This document shows, piece by piece, positions 25,499-37,343 of a stretch of DNA of 64,000 bases. The translations under genes were made by a program, and so were the position numbers. Source of the DNA: Streptococcus equi subsp. equi. GTDB taxonomy: Bacteria; Bacillota; Bacilli; Lactobacillales; Streptococcaceae. The notes beneath the pieces are model-generated. The model ran no database searches and was not told the origin of the DNA. It was given only the letters and a program-made list of their open reading frames with translations. Position 1 is the first letter of the stretch. Each line of letters opens with the position of its first letter. The DNA lies in assembly GCA_900637675.1 (NCBI GenBank), contig LR134389.1, positions 2,189,417 through 2,253,416 on the forward strand, in the 5' to 3' direction.

Positions 25499-26875
25499 TT
25501 ATCTTTCCTCAAATTGAGCTATTGTCGAAAATTTATTGTATTCCTTTTGAAACATCAGCTTAACTGTCCCACGCGCACCTGCCCTATTTTTCTCAAGAAT
25601 CACCTCAATTGTATTATCCTCAAGAGCCTCTTCTGTGCTGTCGCTTTCTTTACGATAATAATCATCTCGGTACAAAAATGCAACAATATCCGCATCCTGC
25701 TCGATAGAGCCAGACTCACGAATATCAGACAAAACTGGACGCTTGTCCTGCCTCTGCTCAACACCACGAGAAAGCTGACTCAAAGCAATAACAGGCACTT
25801 TTAATTCCTTAGCTAAAATCTTTAGCTGCCTTGAAATATCAGAAACCTCTTGCTGACGATTTTCAGGTCTTGTACCAGTGATCAGTTGGAGGTAATCAAT
25901 GACAATTAGCCCTAAGCCTCCCTCAACCTCCTGAGACAATTTACGTGCCCTTGCTCTGATCTCAGTAATCTTAATGCCAGGTGTATCATCAATATAGATA
26001 GGTGCTTCTGCCAAGGCTCCTTGGGCAATGGTCACATTATTCCAGTCCTGATCAGTCAACTGACCAGTCCTCAAGCTATGTGAATTGACCATTCCCTCAG
26101 CGGCCAGCATACGATCAACAAGGCTTTCAGCTCCCATTTCTAAGGAGAAAATGGCAACTGCTCTCTTTTGCTTTGTACCAACATTTTGAGCAATGTTTAA
26201 GACAAAGGCTGTCTTACCGACTGCAGGACGAGCTGCTAAAATAATCAGTTGATCTGGGTGTAAACCTGTTGTAATCTTGTCAAGATCCCTAAAGCCCGTT
26301 GGTAAACCTGTAACGTCTGATGTCTGCTTAGAACGAACCTCAAGATTTTCATAATTAATCTTTAAAACGTCTGAGATCTTACGAAAGCCACTGCGATTGC
26401 TATGCTCACTGATATCAACCAAGGCCTTCTCAGCACTTGCAATAATATCCTCCGAGTCAGATGCTCCTTCATAGGCTAAGTTTACAGTCTCTGTCAACCT
26501 ATTGATGATATCGCGTAGCATAGCCTTTTCAGCTACTATTTTAGCATAGTATTCTGCATTGGCACTGGTAGGTACACTATTAACCAGCTCAACAATATAA
26601 GACAAGCCACCAATATGTTGAAGGTCCCCTTGATCATCAAGAATCGTCCTTACCGTTGTTGCATCAATAGCATCATTTCGATCACTAAGCCTTATCATTG
26701 CCCTGAAAATGACCTTATGAGAATACTTATAAAAATCCTCTGGACCGATAAATTCTCTAACGGTAATCAACTTGTCTGGGGAAATAAAGATAGAGCCTAG
26801 TACAGACTGCTCTGCCAATAAATCTTGGGGTTGAACTCGTAACTCAGCAACTTCAGGCAAACTCAGCACCTCCAA
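25499..26875 (-). CDS. dnaB: Replicative DNA helicase
   Basis: A 458-residue protein (DnaB family, DnaC in Bacillus naming). The N-terminal helical domain (about 15-115) begins PQDLLAEQSVLGSIF; the RecA-like ATPase domain has Walker A ARPAVGKTAF at about 215-224, Walker B LGLIVIDYLQLI, and the SRGVEQR and DIRESGSIEQDADIV loops. It unwinds DNA at the replication fork as a hexamer. It follows rplI closely in the conserved gdpP-rplI-dnaB operon. Confidence 0.97.
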   Translation of the reverse strand: MEVLSLPEVAELRVQPQDLLAEQSVLGSIFISPDKLITVREFIGPEDFYKYSHKVIFRAMIRLSDRNDAIDATTVRTILDDQGDLQHIGGLSYIVELVNSVPTSANAEYYAKIVAEKAMLRDIINRLTETVNLAYEGASDSEDIIASAEKALVDISEHSNRSGFRKISDVLKINYENLEVRSKQTSDVTGLPTGFRDLDKITTGLHPDQLIILAARPAVGKTAFVLNIAQNVGTKQKRAVAIFSLEMGAESLVDRMLAAEGMVNSHSLRTGQLTDQDWNNVTIAQGALAEAPIYIDDTPGIKITEIRARARKLSQEVEGGLGLIVIDYLQLITGTRPENRQQEVSDISRQLKILAKELKVPVIALSQLSRGVEQRQDKRPVLSDIRESGSIEQDADIVAFLYRDDYYRKESDSTEEALEDNTIEVILEKNRAGARGTVKLMFQKEYNKFSTIAQFEER

Positions 26876-26895
26876 ATCTTTTTTAGGCTGATGTG

Positions 26896-27348
26896 CTATG
26901 CCTCAGCAATGTTTAGTTTTATTTCAGCTGTCACTTCTTTATGCAGCTTAACTGGCACTTCGATAAGACCAATAGCACGAATAGGGTGATCTAAAACAAT
27001 ATGACGCTTGTCAACCTTGACCTTAAATTGCTTTTGCAATTCCTCGGAAATTTTCTTAGCTGTAATTGAGCCAAAGGTACGCCCATCTGGTCCAACCTTT
27101 TCCTTAAACTGGACACGAGTTTTTTCGTCATCTAAGATTTTCTTAACAGCCTTAGCCTCTGCTAGGATTTCAGCCTGGGCTTTTTCCTCAGCTTTTTGCT
27201 GCCCTCTTAGCTGGCCAATTGCTTGACTGCTAGCTTCCTTTGCTAAATTTTTCTTAATCAGAAAATTCTGAGCATAACCAGTGGGAACCTCCTTGATTTC
27301 TCCTTTTTTTCCTTTTCCTTTAACGTCAACTAAAAAAATGACTTTCAT
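26896..27348 (-). CDS. rplI: 50S ribosomal protein L9
   Basis: A 150-residue protein starting [20 protein letters not shown], with the N-terminal globular domain ([13 protein letters not shown]), a long connecting helix (about 45-75) and a C-terminal domain ending in [17 protein letters not shown]. It binds 23S rRNA near the L1 stalk. Its start overlaps the stop of gdpP by 4 bases, indicating coupled translation. Confidence 0.96.
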   Translation of the reverse strand: MKVIFLVDVKGKGKKGEIKEVPTGYAQNFLIKKNLAKEASSQAIGQLRGQQKAEEKAQAEILAEAKAVKKILDDEKTRVQFKEKVGPDGRTFGSITAKKISEELQKQFKVKVDKRHIVLDHPIRAIGLIEVPVKLHKEVTAEIKLNIAEA

Positions 27349-29321
27349 GACTCTACCTCTCTTGTTTCTTTCATTGTGTTATCAATTGTTTCTAGTAACA
27401 GCTGCTTAGCCTCGCTAAGACTGATATGCTTCATCTGACACGCTGCTAAGTTGAAATGTCCTCCGCCGCCAAGCTTTTCCATCATTCTTTGGACATTGAT
27501 CTTACTACGACTTCTTGCTGATATAGCAATCTTATCAGCTCCTGTCTCTACAATAACAAAGCTAGCCTCAATATGGGCCATTGATAGTATGGTATCTGCT
27601 GCCTTACTAGCAATGACATTACTATAATATTGCCCAGCAAGCCCAGTTGCAACGATAATGGAGTCGCTAAGGCGCTCACCTCTGAGAATGATCTCATTAA
27701 CCTGCTTATAGTCATCAAAATCAGTTGCTGAAATATTTTGAATTTCGACGCTATCACTACCTCTGCTTCGTAAATAACTGGCAACATCAAAGGTTCTACT
27801 GGTGACACGTGTTGAAAAATTCTTAGTATCCAGCATAATACCAGCCATCAAAACACTTGCTTGAATCTTGTTTAAGCGCTTCTTCGCATTTTGAAACTGG
27901 ATTAATTCTGTCACTAGCTCTGCGGCACTGCTTGCACCACTTTCAATAAAGGTCAAGATAGCATTATCTGGAAAATCATCATCTCTTCGGTGATGATCAA
28001 CGACAATAACATCTTGAAATTGCTCGTAAAATTCCTTAGACAAGGTTAAGGAAATCTTAGAGTGGTCCACCATTACTAACAGTGATCTAGGGGTCGTAAG
28101 CCCCATTGCTTGAGAAATACTGATAAGACGTGTCTTACCATCAGCCTGTAAGCGCTCAATAGCTCTTTCAATGTCTGGACTCATCTCATCCGGATTATAG
28201 ACAGCAAAGCTGTTTTCAATAATGTTACTAGCAAAAAATTGCATGCCAACAGCCGAGCCTAAGGCGTCCATGTCCAGTTTACGGTGACCTACGATAAACA
28301 CATTATCAACCATTTTGATACGGTCTGAAATAGCTGTCATCATGGCACGCGTCCTAGTTCTAGAGCGTTTAACCGTAGAAACAGAGCCGCCACCAAAATA
28401 GACCGGATTTGTATGGTCTGCATTTTCACGAATAACAATCTGATCTCCGCCTCGGACAAGAGCAATATTCAGATTCTCAAGAGCAACCTGACCAATTTGA
28501 CAATGATTTTCCTCTCCAAAGGAAATGCCCATACTTAGGGTCAATGGTAGCTGCGCTTCTTGGGCTTCCTTTCGGAACTGCTCTAAAATAGAAAACTTAT
28601 CGTCCATCAGCCCTTTTAAGATCTTATAGTCTGTAAAAAAGTAAAAACGATCCATATTAACACGTCGATAAAATACCTGCTTAGACTCCATAAACTCAGC
28701 TATGAAATTAGCCACAAATGAATTTATCTTTGACGTATCAGCATCAGATAAGTCATCTGTAATGTCGTCATAATTATCCACAGAAATAATACCAATAACT
28801 GGCTTTAGCAAGCTAGAATCTGCTGATTGTCTACTACCAACAGAGCTATCAAAAAAGTAAAAAATACCTGATGCCACATCAATATAAGACGTGTATCGAT
28901 TGCCAGAAACCTCAAAGGTTTGAGAAATATCACTTTTACGCTTATCAGTGAGAAGCTGTTGGATCATCTGTTCCTGTAAAAAACCGGCCTCATCAGTGAA
29001 AATCAGCTCTGCGTAAGGATTGTACCATTCAATAGCATTGGTTTCTTGATCAAACTGAATAACACCAACTGGCATGTTATCCAGTAATGTTTTTAAATTA
29101 TTTTCTGTTTGTTCGTTCAATAGCTCAATGTGGTCTAAATCAGACAATTCGTAAACCTTTTTTTGATACCAAAGCAAGGCCGCAACAAACAACAACACTA
29201 AAAAAATAGCTAGTGTAATCAGCATTTTTGATTGCATGATTCTAACACATAAGGCTAGTAAGCCGAATAAAATCAACTCCATCATAATTAAATGAATGGT
29301 TTCAAAACGAAATCTTTTCAT
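27345..29321 (-). CDS. gdpP: Cyclic-di-AMP phosphodiesterase GdpP
   Basis: A 658-residue protein. Two N-terminal membrane helices (about 10-55) are followed by a PAS domain (about 60-150, [23 protein letters not shown]), a degenerate GGDEF domain (about 170-300), and a DHH/DHHA1 phosphoesterase. The latter has [25 protein letters not shown] and the C-terminal [10 protein letters not shown] motif. It hydrolyses c-di-AMP and thereby influences potassium balance, wall stress and beta-lactam tolerance. It is the first gene of the gdpP-rplI-dnaB operon. Confidence 0.95.
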   Translation of the reverse strand: MKRFRFETIHLIMMELILFGLLALCVRIMQSKMLITLAIFLVLLFVAALLWYQKKVYELSDLDHIELLNEQTENNLKTLLDNMPVGVIQFDQETNAIEWYNPYAELIFTDEAGFLQEQMIQQLLTDKRKSDISQTFEVSGNRYTSYIDVASGIFYFFDSSVGSRQSADSSLLKPVIGIISVDNYDDITDDLSDADTSKINSFVANFIAEFMESKQVFYRRVNMDRFYFFTDYKILKGLMDDKFSILEQFRKEAQEAQLPLTLSMGISFGEENHCQIGQVALENLNIALVRGGDQIVIRENADHTNPVYFGGGSVSTVKRSRTRTRAMMTAISDRIKMVDNVFIVGHRKLDMDALGSAVGMQFFASNIIENSFAVYNPDEMSPDIERAIERLQADGKTRLISISQAMGLTTPRSLLVMVDHSKISLTLSKEFYEQFQDVIVVDHHRRDDDFPDNAILTFIESGASSAAELVTELIQFQNAKKRLNKIQASVLMAGIMLDTKNFSTRVTSRTFDVASYLRSRGSDSVEIQNISATDFDDYKQVNEIILRGERLSDSIIVATGLAGQYYSNVIASKAADTILSMAHIEASFVIVETGADKIAISARSRSKINVQRMMEKLGGGGHFNLAACQMKHISLSEAKQLLLETIDNTMKETREVES

Positions 29322-29352
29322 CTTTAACCTCTTAATCCCGTATTATACCATA

Positions 29353-29380
29353 AAACAGCCCTGAAATACAGAGCTGTCAG
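29353..29380 (-). terminator. Terminator after mnmG
   Basis: On the minus strand, ACAGC(T)CTG...CAG(G)GCTGT with a TTTTAT tail, positioned just after mnmG and before gdpP. Confidence 0.65.
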
Positions 29381-29408
29381 TGGTTTTGAGATTACAATTT
29401 GATGACTA

Positions 29409-31307
29409 TTATGTTTTACGGCGAGCCTTTCCATTACCTTCAAGGTAAACCATTAAAATGCTAATATCTGCCGGATTTACACCTGAAATGCGACTAGCCT
29501 GACCAATGGTTTCTGGATTGATTTTCTTAAATTTTTGCCTTGCCTCAGTAGCAATTGAGTCAATAGCGTCCCAATCAATGGTCTTAGGAATCCGCTTTTC
29601 CTCCATACGCTTCATTTTAGCAACCTGATCAAGGGCCTTTTTGATATAGCCTTCGTATTTGATCTCAGTTTCTAGTAGCTCAATCAGCTTAGCATCTAAT
29701 CCCTCAGCAGCAGGACCTATAAATGACACTACAGTGGCATAGTCAACCTCTGGTCGACGCATAAATTCCTTAGCTGTCATTGCGTCCGTCAAGGACTTAA
29801 AGCCAAGCTTTTGAACACGAGCATTGGTTTCTTTGATTGGCTTTAATTTGATACTATCTAGCCTCTTTAATTCATTGTCAAATTGATTTTTCTTGATTTC
29901 AAAGGCAGACCAACGCTCATCGTCAACCAAGCCAATCTGACGACCAATTTCAGTCAATCGCATGTCCGCATTATCATGACGAAGGATAAGACGATATTCT
30001 GCGCGTGATGTCAGCAAACGGTAAGGCTCCAAGGTTCCTTTGGTTACCAAATCATCAATCATTACACCAATATAAGCGTCGCTGCGCTTTAAAATGAGCT
30101 CAGGCTTACCCTGAACCTTCAAAGCAGCATTGATACCAGCGACAAGGCCTTGACCAGCAGCTTCCTCATAGCCTGAGGTTCCATTGGTTTGCCCAGCTGT
30201 AAAAAGCCCTGAAATCATCTTTGTTTCAAGGGTAGCACGAAGCTGATGAGGTAATACAATGTCATACTCAATAGCATAGCCTGTTCTCATCATCTCAGCA
30301 TTTTCAAGCCCCTTAATAGAGTGAACCAATTCCTTTTGGACGTCCTCAGGAAGACTTGTGGATAGACCTTGAACATAGACCTCCTCAGTGTCAAAGCCTT
30401 CTGGTTCTAAAAAGAGCTGATGACGCTCTTTATCAGCAAATCGTACAATCTTATCCTCAATTGATGGACAATAGCGTGGGCCCACTCCCTTGACGACTCC
30501 TGAAAACATAGGTGCTCGATATAGGTTTTTAGTGATGATATCATGACTAATCTGATTAGTGTAGGTCAGCCAGCAAGGAATCTGATTAGCCAAATAATCT
30601 TTGTCCTTAGACATAAAGGAAAAATGATTTGGAGTCACATCACCAGGCTGAATCTCTGTCACCTCATAATCAATAGAAGAAGCCTTGACACGTGGTGGGG
30701 TTCCTGTCTTAAAGCGGCCAATTTCAAGACCAAGCTTTTTCAAATTATCAGCTAGTGTCACTGAGGCCAAGCTGTTATTCGGGCCAGACGAATATTTCAA
30801 TTCTCCAAGGATAATCTCACCACGAAGAGCTGTACCTGTTGTTATGATCACTGCCTGAGCTGCATATTTTTGCCCTGTTGCTGTCAGCACTCCAACAACC
30901 CTACCATTTTCTACTAAAATATCATCAATCATAGACTGGCGAAGAGTGAGGTTTTCTTGCTTTTCAACAGTATGCTTCATCTCACGTGCATACAAGCTTT
31001 TATCTGCTTGAGCTCGTAATGCTCGAACTGCCGGTCCCTTACCTGTATTGAGCATTTTCATTTGGATATAGGTTTTGTCAATGTTTTTCCCCATCTCTCC
31101 ACCAAGAGCATCAATTTCGCGAACAACAATACCCTTAGCTGACCCTCCAATAGAGGGATTGCATGGCATAAAAGCCAGCATATCAAGATTTATCGTTGCT
31201 AATAAGGTTTTACACCCCATACGGCTAGCCGCTAAGCTGGCTTCAACACCTGCATGTCCTGCTCCTACAACGATGACATCGTAGGATTCTGTAAATTCAT
31301 GTACCAT
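29409..31307 (-). CDS. mnmG: tRNA uridine-5-carboxymethylaminomethyl modification enzyme MnmG
   Basis: A 632-residue protein with FAD-binding [19 protein letters not shown] near the N-terminus, PSIGGSAKG, and the family signature [15 protein letters not shown]. With MnmE it modifies the wobble uridine of several tRNAs. The NUDIX gene ends 2 bases upstream, so the two are cotranscribed. Confidence 0.96.
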   Translation of the reverse strand: MVHEFTESYDVIVVGAGHAGVEASLAASRMGCKTLLATINLDMLAFMPCNPSIGGSAKGIVVREIDALGGEMGKNIDKTYIQMKMLNTGKGPAVRALRAQADKSLYAREMKHTVEKQENLTLRQSMIDDILVENGRVVGVLTATGQKYAAQAVIITTGTALRGEIILGELKYSSGPNNSLASVTLADNLKKLGLEIGRFKTGTPPRVKASSIDYEVTEIQPGDVTPNHFSFMSKDKDYLANQIPCWLTYTNQISHDIITKNLYRAPMFSGVVKGVGPRYCPSIEDKIVRFADKERHQLFLEPEGFDTEEVYVQGLSTSLPEDVQKELVHSIKGLENAEMMRTGYAIEYDIVLPHQLRATLETKMISGLFTAGQTNGTSGYEEAAGQGLVAGINAALKVQGKPELILKRSDAYIGVMIDDLVTKGTLEPYRLLTSRAEYRLILRHDNADMRLTEIGRQIGLVDDERWSAFEIKKNQFDNELKRLDSIKLKPIKETNARVQKLGFKSLTDAMTAKEFMRRPEVDYATVVSFIGPAAEGLDAKLIELLETEIKYEGYIKKALDQVAKMKRMEEKRIPKTIDWDAIDSIATEARQKFKKINPETIGQASRISGVNPADISILMVYLEGNGKARRKT

Positions 31308-31309
31308 AT

Positions 31310-31774
31310 CTACTCCTTTATCTCAATATGTTTTATATGCTGAGGCTGCCTGTCCCAATGCTTTATAGCCCTTTTTAAACAACTAGGATTGAGCCTTATC
31401 TTATCTAGATCATCAAGAGCAACCCACTCACAAACCCTAGTACAATCACCCTCAACTACAGAAGGGCTAGAATCAGATAATAGACTCACAATATAATGAA
31501 ACTCAATCTGATGAAAGTTCACTCCTTCTAGACAAAATTGATTTTCAACCACAAAGGCTAACTGAGCAACTGAAACCTCAGCTCCTACCTCCTCTAGAAC
31601 CTCACGCTTGACAGCTTCTTCTGTGCTTTCTCCAACATGAATAGCACCACCTAAAAGATAATAGTCCTCTTTGGGTGATTTGGCAAGATAAATATAGCCA
31701 TCCTTAATTATTAACGCTGAAGCCCTAACACCAAAGCTATGGTCTGCTATCCTTGTTCTAAAATCCTGAACCAT
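31310..31774 (-). CDS. NUDIX hydrolase
   Basis: A 154-residue protein with the NUDIX box [25 protein letters not shown] at about 42-66, which fits GX5EX7REXXEEXG. The substrate cannot be deduced. It directly precedes mnmG and has its own probable promoter at 31891-31918. It has no close resemblance to the IS-interrupted NUDIX gene outside the motif. Confidence 0.88.
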   Translation of the reverse strand: MVQDFRTRIADHSFGVRASALIIKDGYIYLAKSPKEDYYLLGGAIHVGESTEEAVKREVLEEVGAEVSVAQLAFVVENQFCLEGVNFHQIEFHYIVSLLSDSSPSVVEGDCTRVCEWVALDDLDKIRLNPSCLKRAIKHWDRQPQHIKHIEIKE

Positions 31775-31890
31775 CTTTTCTCCTTGACACTGTTTTTAAG
31801 CTATAAAAATAGTCAAAACCTGAGAAAGCTGTAAGCCAAAAAGACTTACAATTCCCATGAGCTTTGACCATCATCGTTATTGTTAACCTT

Positions 31891-31918
31891 ATTCTATCAA
31901 AATCTGCCAGCTTGTCAA
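31891..31918 (-). promoter_or_regulatory. Promoter for NUDIX-mnmG
   Basis: On the minus strand TTGACA (31913-31918), a 16-base spacer and TAGAAT (31891-31896). Upstream, several further TTGACA/TGTCAA copies occur, including the perfect dyad TTGACACATCTGTCAA at 31950-31965, which may also act as a weak mnmA terminator or a protein site. Confidence 0.55.
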
Positions 31919-31978
31919 GACTTATCAGATGACAAAACCGTCAACTTTATTGACACATCTGTCAATTAACATGTCAAG

Positions 31979-33103
<1,125 letters not shown>

Positions 33104-33318
33104 TTATTCTCCCATCAATATAAGATACAAGGACATGAGAAAAAGAATAGAACGAATCAACTTGCCTAAACAAGACTCTAGCAAATGGTTCATTTCTATA
33201 TTTTTTGTCTTTGTCCAAGTGTTTTCTCAAAGCTCGATTTGAAGGTCGATTTGAAGCGCCGCTAGACGCATGACTATTATAACAGTATTGTCTCTTATTT
33301 CCAACAATATCTTTTTTC

Positions 33319-33354
33319 ATAACAAACGACATTTGATTAGCGATTTGTTATAAT
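33319..33354 (+). promoter_or_regulatory. sdaAB promoter with flanking inverted repeat
   Basis: A TATAAT -10 hexamer at 33349-33354 is overlapped by the right arm of a perfect 8-base inverted repeat, ATAACAAA (33319-33326) and TTTGTTAT (33344-33351), with a 17-base spacer. A repressor at this site would block the promoter. The regulator is unknown. Confidence 0.5.
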
Positions 33355-33383
33355 AAAAAGGATAAAAAGAGCATGGAGCATAT

Positions 33384-34055
33384 ATGAACACACAAAAATT
33401 TCAATCAGTTTTTGACATCATTGGACCAGTGATGATTGGACCATCGAGCAGTCATACCGCTGGTGCTGTTAGAATCGGAAAGGTTGTCCACTCCATTTTT
33501 GGAGAAATTCCTGATGAGGTGACCTTTCATCTATACAATTCATTTGCTAAGACCTATCAAGGCCATGGTACCGACAAGGCACTAGTAGCTGGTATTATGG
33601 GCATGGATACGGATAATCCAAACATCAAGAATTCTCTTGAAATTGCTCATCAAAAGGGCATTAAAATTTATTGGGATATTTTAAAGGATAGCAATGCTCC
33701 CCACCCCAATACTGTAAAGATTAGTGTCAAAAAGGCTGATAAAGCAATGAGCATTACAGGTGTGTCAATTGGAGGAGGAAACATTCAGGTCACAGAGCTA
33801 AATGGTTTTTCTGTTTCCTTGTCTATGAATACTCCAACCTTGATTATTGTCCATCAAGATATCCCCGGAATGATTGCTAAGGTTACAGATATATTGTCAG
33901 CTAGTGATATTAATATCGCTCAAATGACTGTGACTCGTGAAAGTGCAGGTGAGAAAGCCATTATGATTATTGAGGTTGATTCTCGTGATTGTCAAGTTGC
34001 TGTCAAGCAGATTGCAACTATTCCTAATCTGCATAATGTCAATTTCTTTGACTAG
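33384..34055 (+). CDS. sdaAB: L-serine dehydratase, iron-sulfur-dependent, beta subunit
   Basis: A 223-residue protein starting MNTQKFQSVFDIIGPVMIGPSSSHTAGAVRIGK, which is the conserved beta-subunit N-terminus. The C-terminal third is an ACT domain (LIIVHQDIPGMIAKVTDILSASDINIAQM). With the alpha subunit it deaminates L-serine to pyruvate and ammonia in the cytoplasm. The alpha-subunit gene follows after 11 bases. Confidence 0.94.
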   Translation: MNTQKFQSVFDIIGPVMIGPSSSHTAGAVRIGKVVHSIFGEIPDEVTFHLYNSFAKTYQGHGTDKALVAGIMGMDTDNPNIKNSLEIAHQKGIKIYWDILKDSNAPHPNTVKISVKKADKAMSITGVSIGGGNIQVTELNGFSVSLSMNTPTLIIVHQDIPGMIAKVTDILSASDINIAQMTVTRESAGEKAIMIIEVDSRDCQVAVKQIATIPNLHNVNFFD

Positions 34056-34066
34056 AAAGGTATATT

Positions 34067-34939
34067 ATGTTTTACACAATTGAAGAGCTTGTCAAGCAGG
34101 CTGATGATAGGTTTGATGGTAATGTAGCAGAGCTGATGATTGCTACAGAGGTTGAAATGACTGGTCGAAGCAGGGCAGAAATCCTATCCATCATGTCACA
34201 GCATTTACAGGTAATGAAGGATTCTGTTGTCAGCGGATTGACAGCAACCAAATCTATTAGCGGATTGACTGGCGGTGATGCTCTTAAGATGGATCATTAC
34301 ATCAAAAAAGGAAAGGGGCTTTCAGATCAAACCATTTTAACAGCTGTGAGAAATGCTATGGCTGTCAATGAGCTAAATGCAAAAATGGGACTTGTTTGTG
34401 CAACCCCGACTGCTGGAAGTGCAGGCTGTCTACCTGCTGTCCTTGCTGTTGCTATTGATAAGCTCAAGCTATCAGAAAAGGAACAGCTGGACTTTCTCTT
34501 TACAGCAGGTGCCTTTGGCTTAGTCATTGGAAATAATGCCTCTATCTCCGGAGCAGAAGGAGGCTGTCAAGCCGAGGTGGGCTCTGCCTCTGCAATGAGT
34601 GCTGCAGCCCTTGTTAAGGCAGCAGGTGGTACCGCTTATCAGGCTAGCCAAGCGGTAGCCTTTGTGATCAAAAATCTATTGGGATTGGTTTGTGATCCTG
34701 TTGCTGGCTTAGTCGAAGTTCCCTGTGTTAAGCGTAATGCATTAGGATCAAGCTTTGCTCTTGTTGCTGCTGATATGGCATTAGCGAATATTCAGTCACA
34801 AATTCCTGTAGATGAGGTTGTTGATGCTATGTATCAGGTTGGTGCCGCAATGCCAACAGCCTTTAAGGAGACAGCTGAGGGAGGATTAGCAGCAACCCCA
34901 ACAGGTAGACGGTATAGTAAAGAAATTTTCGGAGACTAA
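34067..34939 (+). CDS. sdaAA: L-serine dehydratase, iron-sulfur-dependent, alpha subunit
   Basis: A 290-residue protein. Cysteines that bind the [4Fe-4S] cluster are in VCATPTAGSAGCLPAV and in VCDPVAGLVEVPCVKRN. The family core EGGCQAEVGSASAMSAAAL is present. It partners with the beta subunit encoded immediately upstream. Confidence 0.94.
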   Translation: MFYTIEELVKQADDRFDGNVAELMIATEVEMTGRSRAEILSIMSQHLQVMKDSVVSGLTATKSISGLTGGDALKMDHYIKKGKGLSDQTILTAVRNAMAVNELNAKMGLVCATPTAGSAGCLPAVLAVAIDKLKLSEKEQLDFLFTAGAFGLVIGNNASISGAEGGCQAEVGSASAMSAAALVKAAGGTAYQASQAVAFVIKNLLGLVCDPVAGLVEVPCVKRNALGSSFALVAADMALANIQSQIPVDEVVDAMYQVGAAMPTAFKETAEGGLAATPTGRRYSKEIFGD

Positions 34940-34972
34940 TATAATCAAGTAACGATAGACTGAGGAGACGTC

Positions 34973-35608
34973 ATGAAAGCAATCCTATTTGACTTAGATG
35001 GTACTTTGGTGGATTCTAGTATAGGAATACTAAATGCCTTTGAATACACCTTTCAAAAAATGAAAATCCCTTGTCCTGATCATAGCATATTATCGTCTTA
35101 CATCGGACCACCCTTAGAAGCGACCTTTTCAGCATTTTTTAGGAATCAGCATGATGTCGAGGTTGCTATAACACACTTTAGAGATTTTTACAGGGAATTA
35201 GGCATTTACCAAGCAAGGCTTTATTCTGGAATCACAGAGCTATTAGATAATCTCTCGCAAGAAGGTCTTGACCTCTATGTGACAACTAGTAAATATGAAC
35301 CTATGGCAAGGCAAATGCTTCAGGATTTAACGATTAGCCATTATTTCAAAGCTATCCTAGGCTCTATTTCTAATCGGTGTCACAAGTTGGATATCGTCAA
35401 GGCATGCTTACAAGATTTTGCTATTAATAAAAAAGAAGCTATAATTGTTGGAGATACCAAATTTGACATGATTGGTGGTAAACAAGCAGGCATTACAAGA
35501 CTTGGAGTTACTTGGGGATTTGGTTGTCAAGAGGATTTACAAGCACATGGCGCACAATACATTGGACACACACCCCAAGAGGTGATTGAGATTATCCAGT
35601 CATTGTAA
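34973..35608 (+). CDS. HAD-superfamily hydrolase (phosphoglycolate phosphatase-like)
   Basis: A 211-residue protein with motif I LFDLDGTLVDSS at residues 5-16, motif II TTSKY, and motif IV IVGDTKFDMIGGKQAG. The cap domain lies between motif I and II, as in Gph/PpaX-like enzymes. It dephosphorylates a small cytoplasmic substrate that the sequence does not reveal. It has GAGGAG upstream and may be cotranscribed with sdaAA. Confidence 0.85.
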   Translation: MKAILFDLDGTLVDSSIGILNAFEYTFQKMKIPCPDHSILSSYIGPPLEATFSAFFRNQHDVEVAITHFRDFYRELGIYQARLYSGITELLDNLSQEGLDLYVTTSKYEPMARQMLQDLTISHYFKAILGSISNRCHKLDIVKACLQDFAINKKEAIIVGDTKFDMIGGKQAGITRLGVTWGFGCQEDLQAHGAQYIGHTPQEVIEIIQSL

Positions 35609-35617
35609 AACGATACT

Positions 35618-35653
35618 AAAAACCTATCATCACACAAGATGATAGGTTTTTAA
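35618..35653. terminator. Bidirectional terminator
   Basis: AAAAACCTATCATC and GATGATAGGTTTTT form a perfect 14-base stem around ACACAA, between converging genes. Confidence 0.9.
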
Positions 35654-35668
35654 CGCTGTTATCTGTTC

Positions 35669-36279
35669 TTAGTAGCCCCAAGCTGATAAGCCCTGTGCAC
35701 GATAGGCATTTAAGGCTGAATTTACCTGATCCTGAACGGTTGCAGTTGATCCCCAGCCTGGCATGGTTTGGAATAATCCTGAAGCACCTGAAGGATTAGC
35801 TGCGTTAGGGTTTCCATTTGACTCACGAGCGATAATGGCTTCCCAAGTAGCTTGTGGAACACCAGTAGCTGCCGCCATTTGAGCTGCTGCTTCACTACCG
35901 ATAGCCCCTGCGGTATTGCCGTTAGAAAGGATTACTCCATTGCTATAAGCCACTGGTGTAGCTGCATACTGAGCTTGAGGAGCAGCCTCTTGCACAGCAG
36001 GACTAGCTACCTCAGAAGCTACTGATTCCTGAGCTGGTGCTGCATCAGCAGAGGAAGGCTCTGCCTGCTCAGCTGGCTGCTCCTTGGTTGCAGCCTTTGC
36101 TACTGTTGATTTTTTGTTTTATGATGTTTCTTCACAACCTTAGTATCAGAAGCTTTAGCATAGGAATCAGTGTTTACATTTTCACTTGAAAAAGCAAAAA
36201 CTACTGCGAGCAAAGCAATAGCAGCTGCTACAATGCCAAAACTAAAATAACGTTGTTTCAAAATGTCTTGTTTAAACAT
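35669..36279 (-). CDS. Secreted lysozyme-like (SLT/IsaA-type) protein, frameshifted as written
   Basis: About 203 residues when repaired. The N-terminus ([30 protein letters not shown]) is a signal or membrane anchor, followed by a K-rich and then an A/P/E/Q-rich linker. The lysozyme-like domain occupies about the last 80 residues: [34 protein letters not shown], with the likely catalytic E in IIARES. The first frame stops soon after KKHHKTK; adding one base to the A6 run (T6 at 36110-36115) joins it to [15 protein letters not shown]. It probably cleaves peptidoglycan glycan strands at the surface. Confidence 0.83.
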
Positions 36280-36431
36280 TAAATAAATACCTCACTTTTC
36301 TCTGTTATCCATATTAACTGTTAATTATTACTTGTCTATTTAAGATATATTAAAAATATTACAGCAATATTGATATTCCAAGTTTTCTAGCCTGATATCA
36401 GTGTTTTTTGAGCTTAAGAAGCTCAAAATAA

Positions 36432-36485
36432 AAACAATGCCTAAGTTCAGACCTGTGTAACAGATGATTTAAGCATTGTTATTAT
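36432..36485 (-). terminator. Terminator after the ecf operon
   Basis: On the minus strand AACAATGC...GCATTGTTTTTAT with a long loop closed by further partial pairing. It lies between ecfT and the lysozyme-like gene. Confidence 0.6.
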
Positions 36486-36534
36486 TAATAAATTCTAGTT
36501 GCTACAGCCTAACAAAGGGGCTGCTGTAATATAG

Positions 36535-37343
36535 CTAGGTGAGCCTTGAGGGACTTTTTAGACAGAAAAGGAAAATCCCCAAAATGACTACCAAAATAAT
36601 GGCTAGAGTGTCTTTTAATTGCCAGCTTAGCAGGCGGTATTTTGTTCGACTGTCACCGCCTTGATAGCCTCTAGCCTCCATAGCGATCGCTAAAGCGTCA
36701 GCTCTTTTAAAGCTTGAAGCAAAAAGAGGAATCAAAATAGGGATAATCGACTTTACCTTTTGAATAAGATTGCCTTCTCCAAAATCAACACCTCGCGCTT
36801 TTTGCGCATTCATAATACGAGTTGTATCGTCCATCAAGGTTGGAACAAACCGTAAGCTCAAAGATAACATCAAACCGATCTCATGGGCAGGTACCTTAAA
36901 CCTAACTAAAGGCTTCAACAGCGCTTCAACAGCATCAGATAAGCTTAGTGGGGTGGTGGTTAGGGTTAACAGCGTGGAAAAGAAAATAATCAAAACAAAT
37001 CGCATGAAAATCAAAATGGCTTGACTTAATCCCAAGCTTGTTATCTTAATTATTCCAAGCTGAAAAAGAACTGATCCTCCCTGTGTAAAAAAAACTTGAA
37101 AAAGCGTTGTAAATAGGATAATACCAATCATAGGCTTAACACCATTGAAAAAGAAAGACCATTTTATCTGTGACAAGAAAATCAGCAGCAAGGTAAATGC
37201 TAACAGCAAAAGATTAGTTACCACATTATTGGCCCAAAAATAATGATAATATAGATAATCATAGCAAGCAGCTTGCTTCTTGGATCAAGCCGATGAATAA
37301 TTGAATTCCCAGGAATATAGCGACCAAGAATGAGTTTATCCAT
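36535..37343 (-). CDS. ecfT: ECF transporter transmembrane protein EcfT, frameshifted as written
   Basis: About 269 residues when repaired. It starts [28 protein letters not shown] (EcfT signature), overlapping the ecfA2 stop. The frame then ends at PIMW*, and [14 protein letters not shown] continues in another frame. A sixth T in the T5 run (A5 at 37236-37240 on the plus strand) restores IIFWANNVV. Coupling-helix motifs ARG (QKARGVDFG and MEARGYQGG) that contact the ATPases are present. It is the shared membrane coupler of the vitamin-uptake ECF module. Loss would be severely harmful, so a sequencing error is the simplest explanation. Confidence 0.9.
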
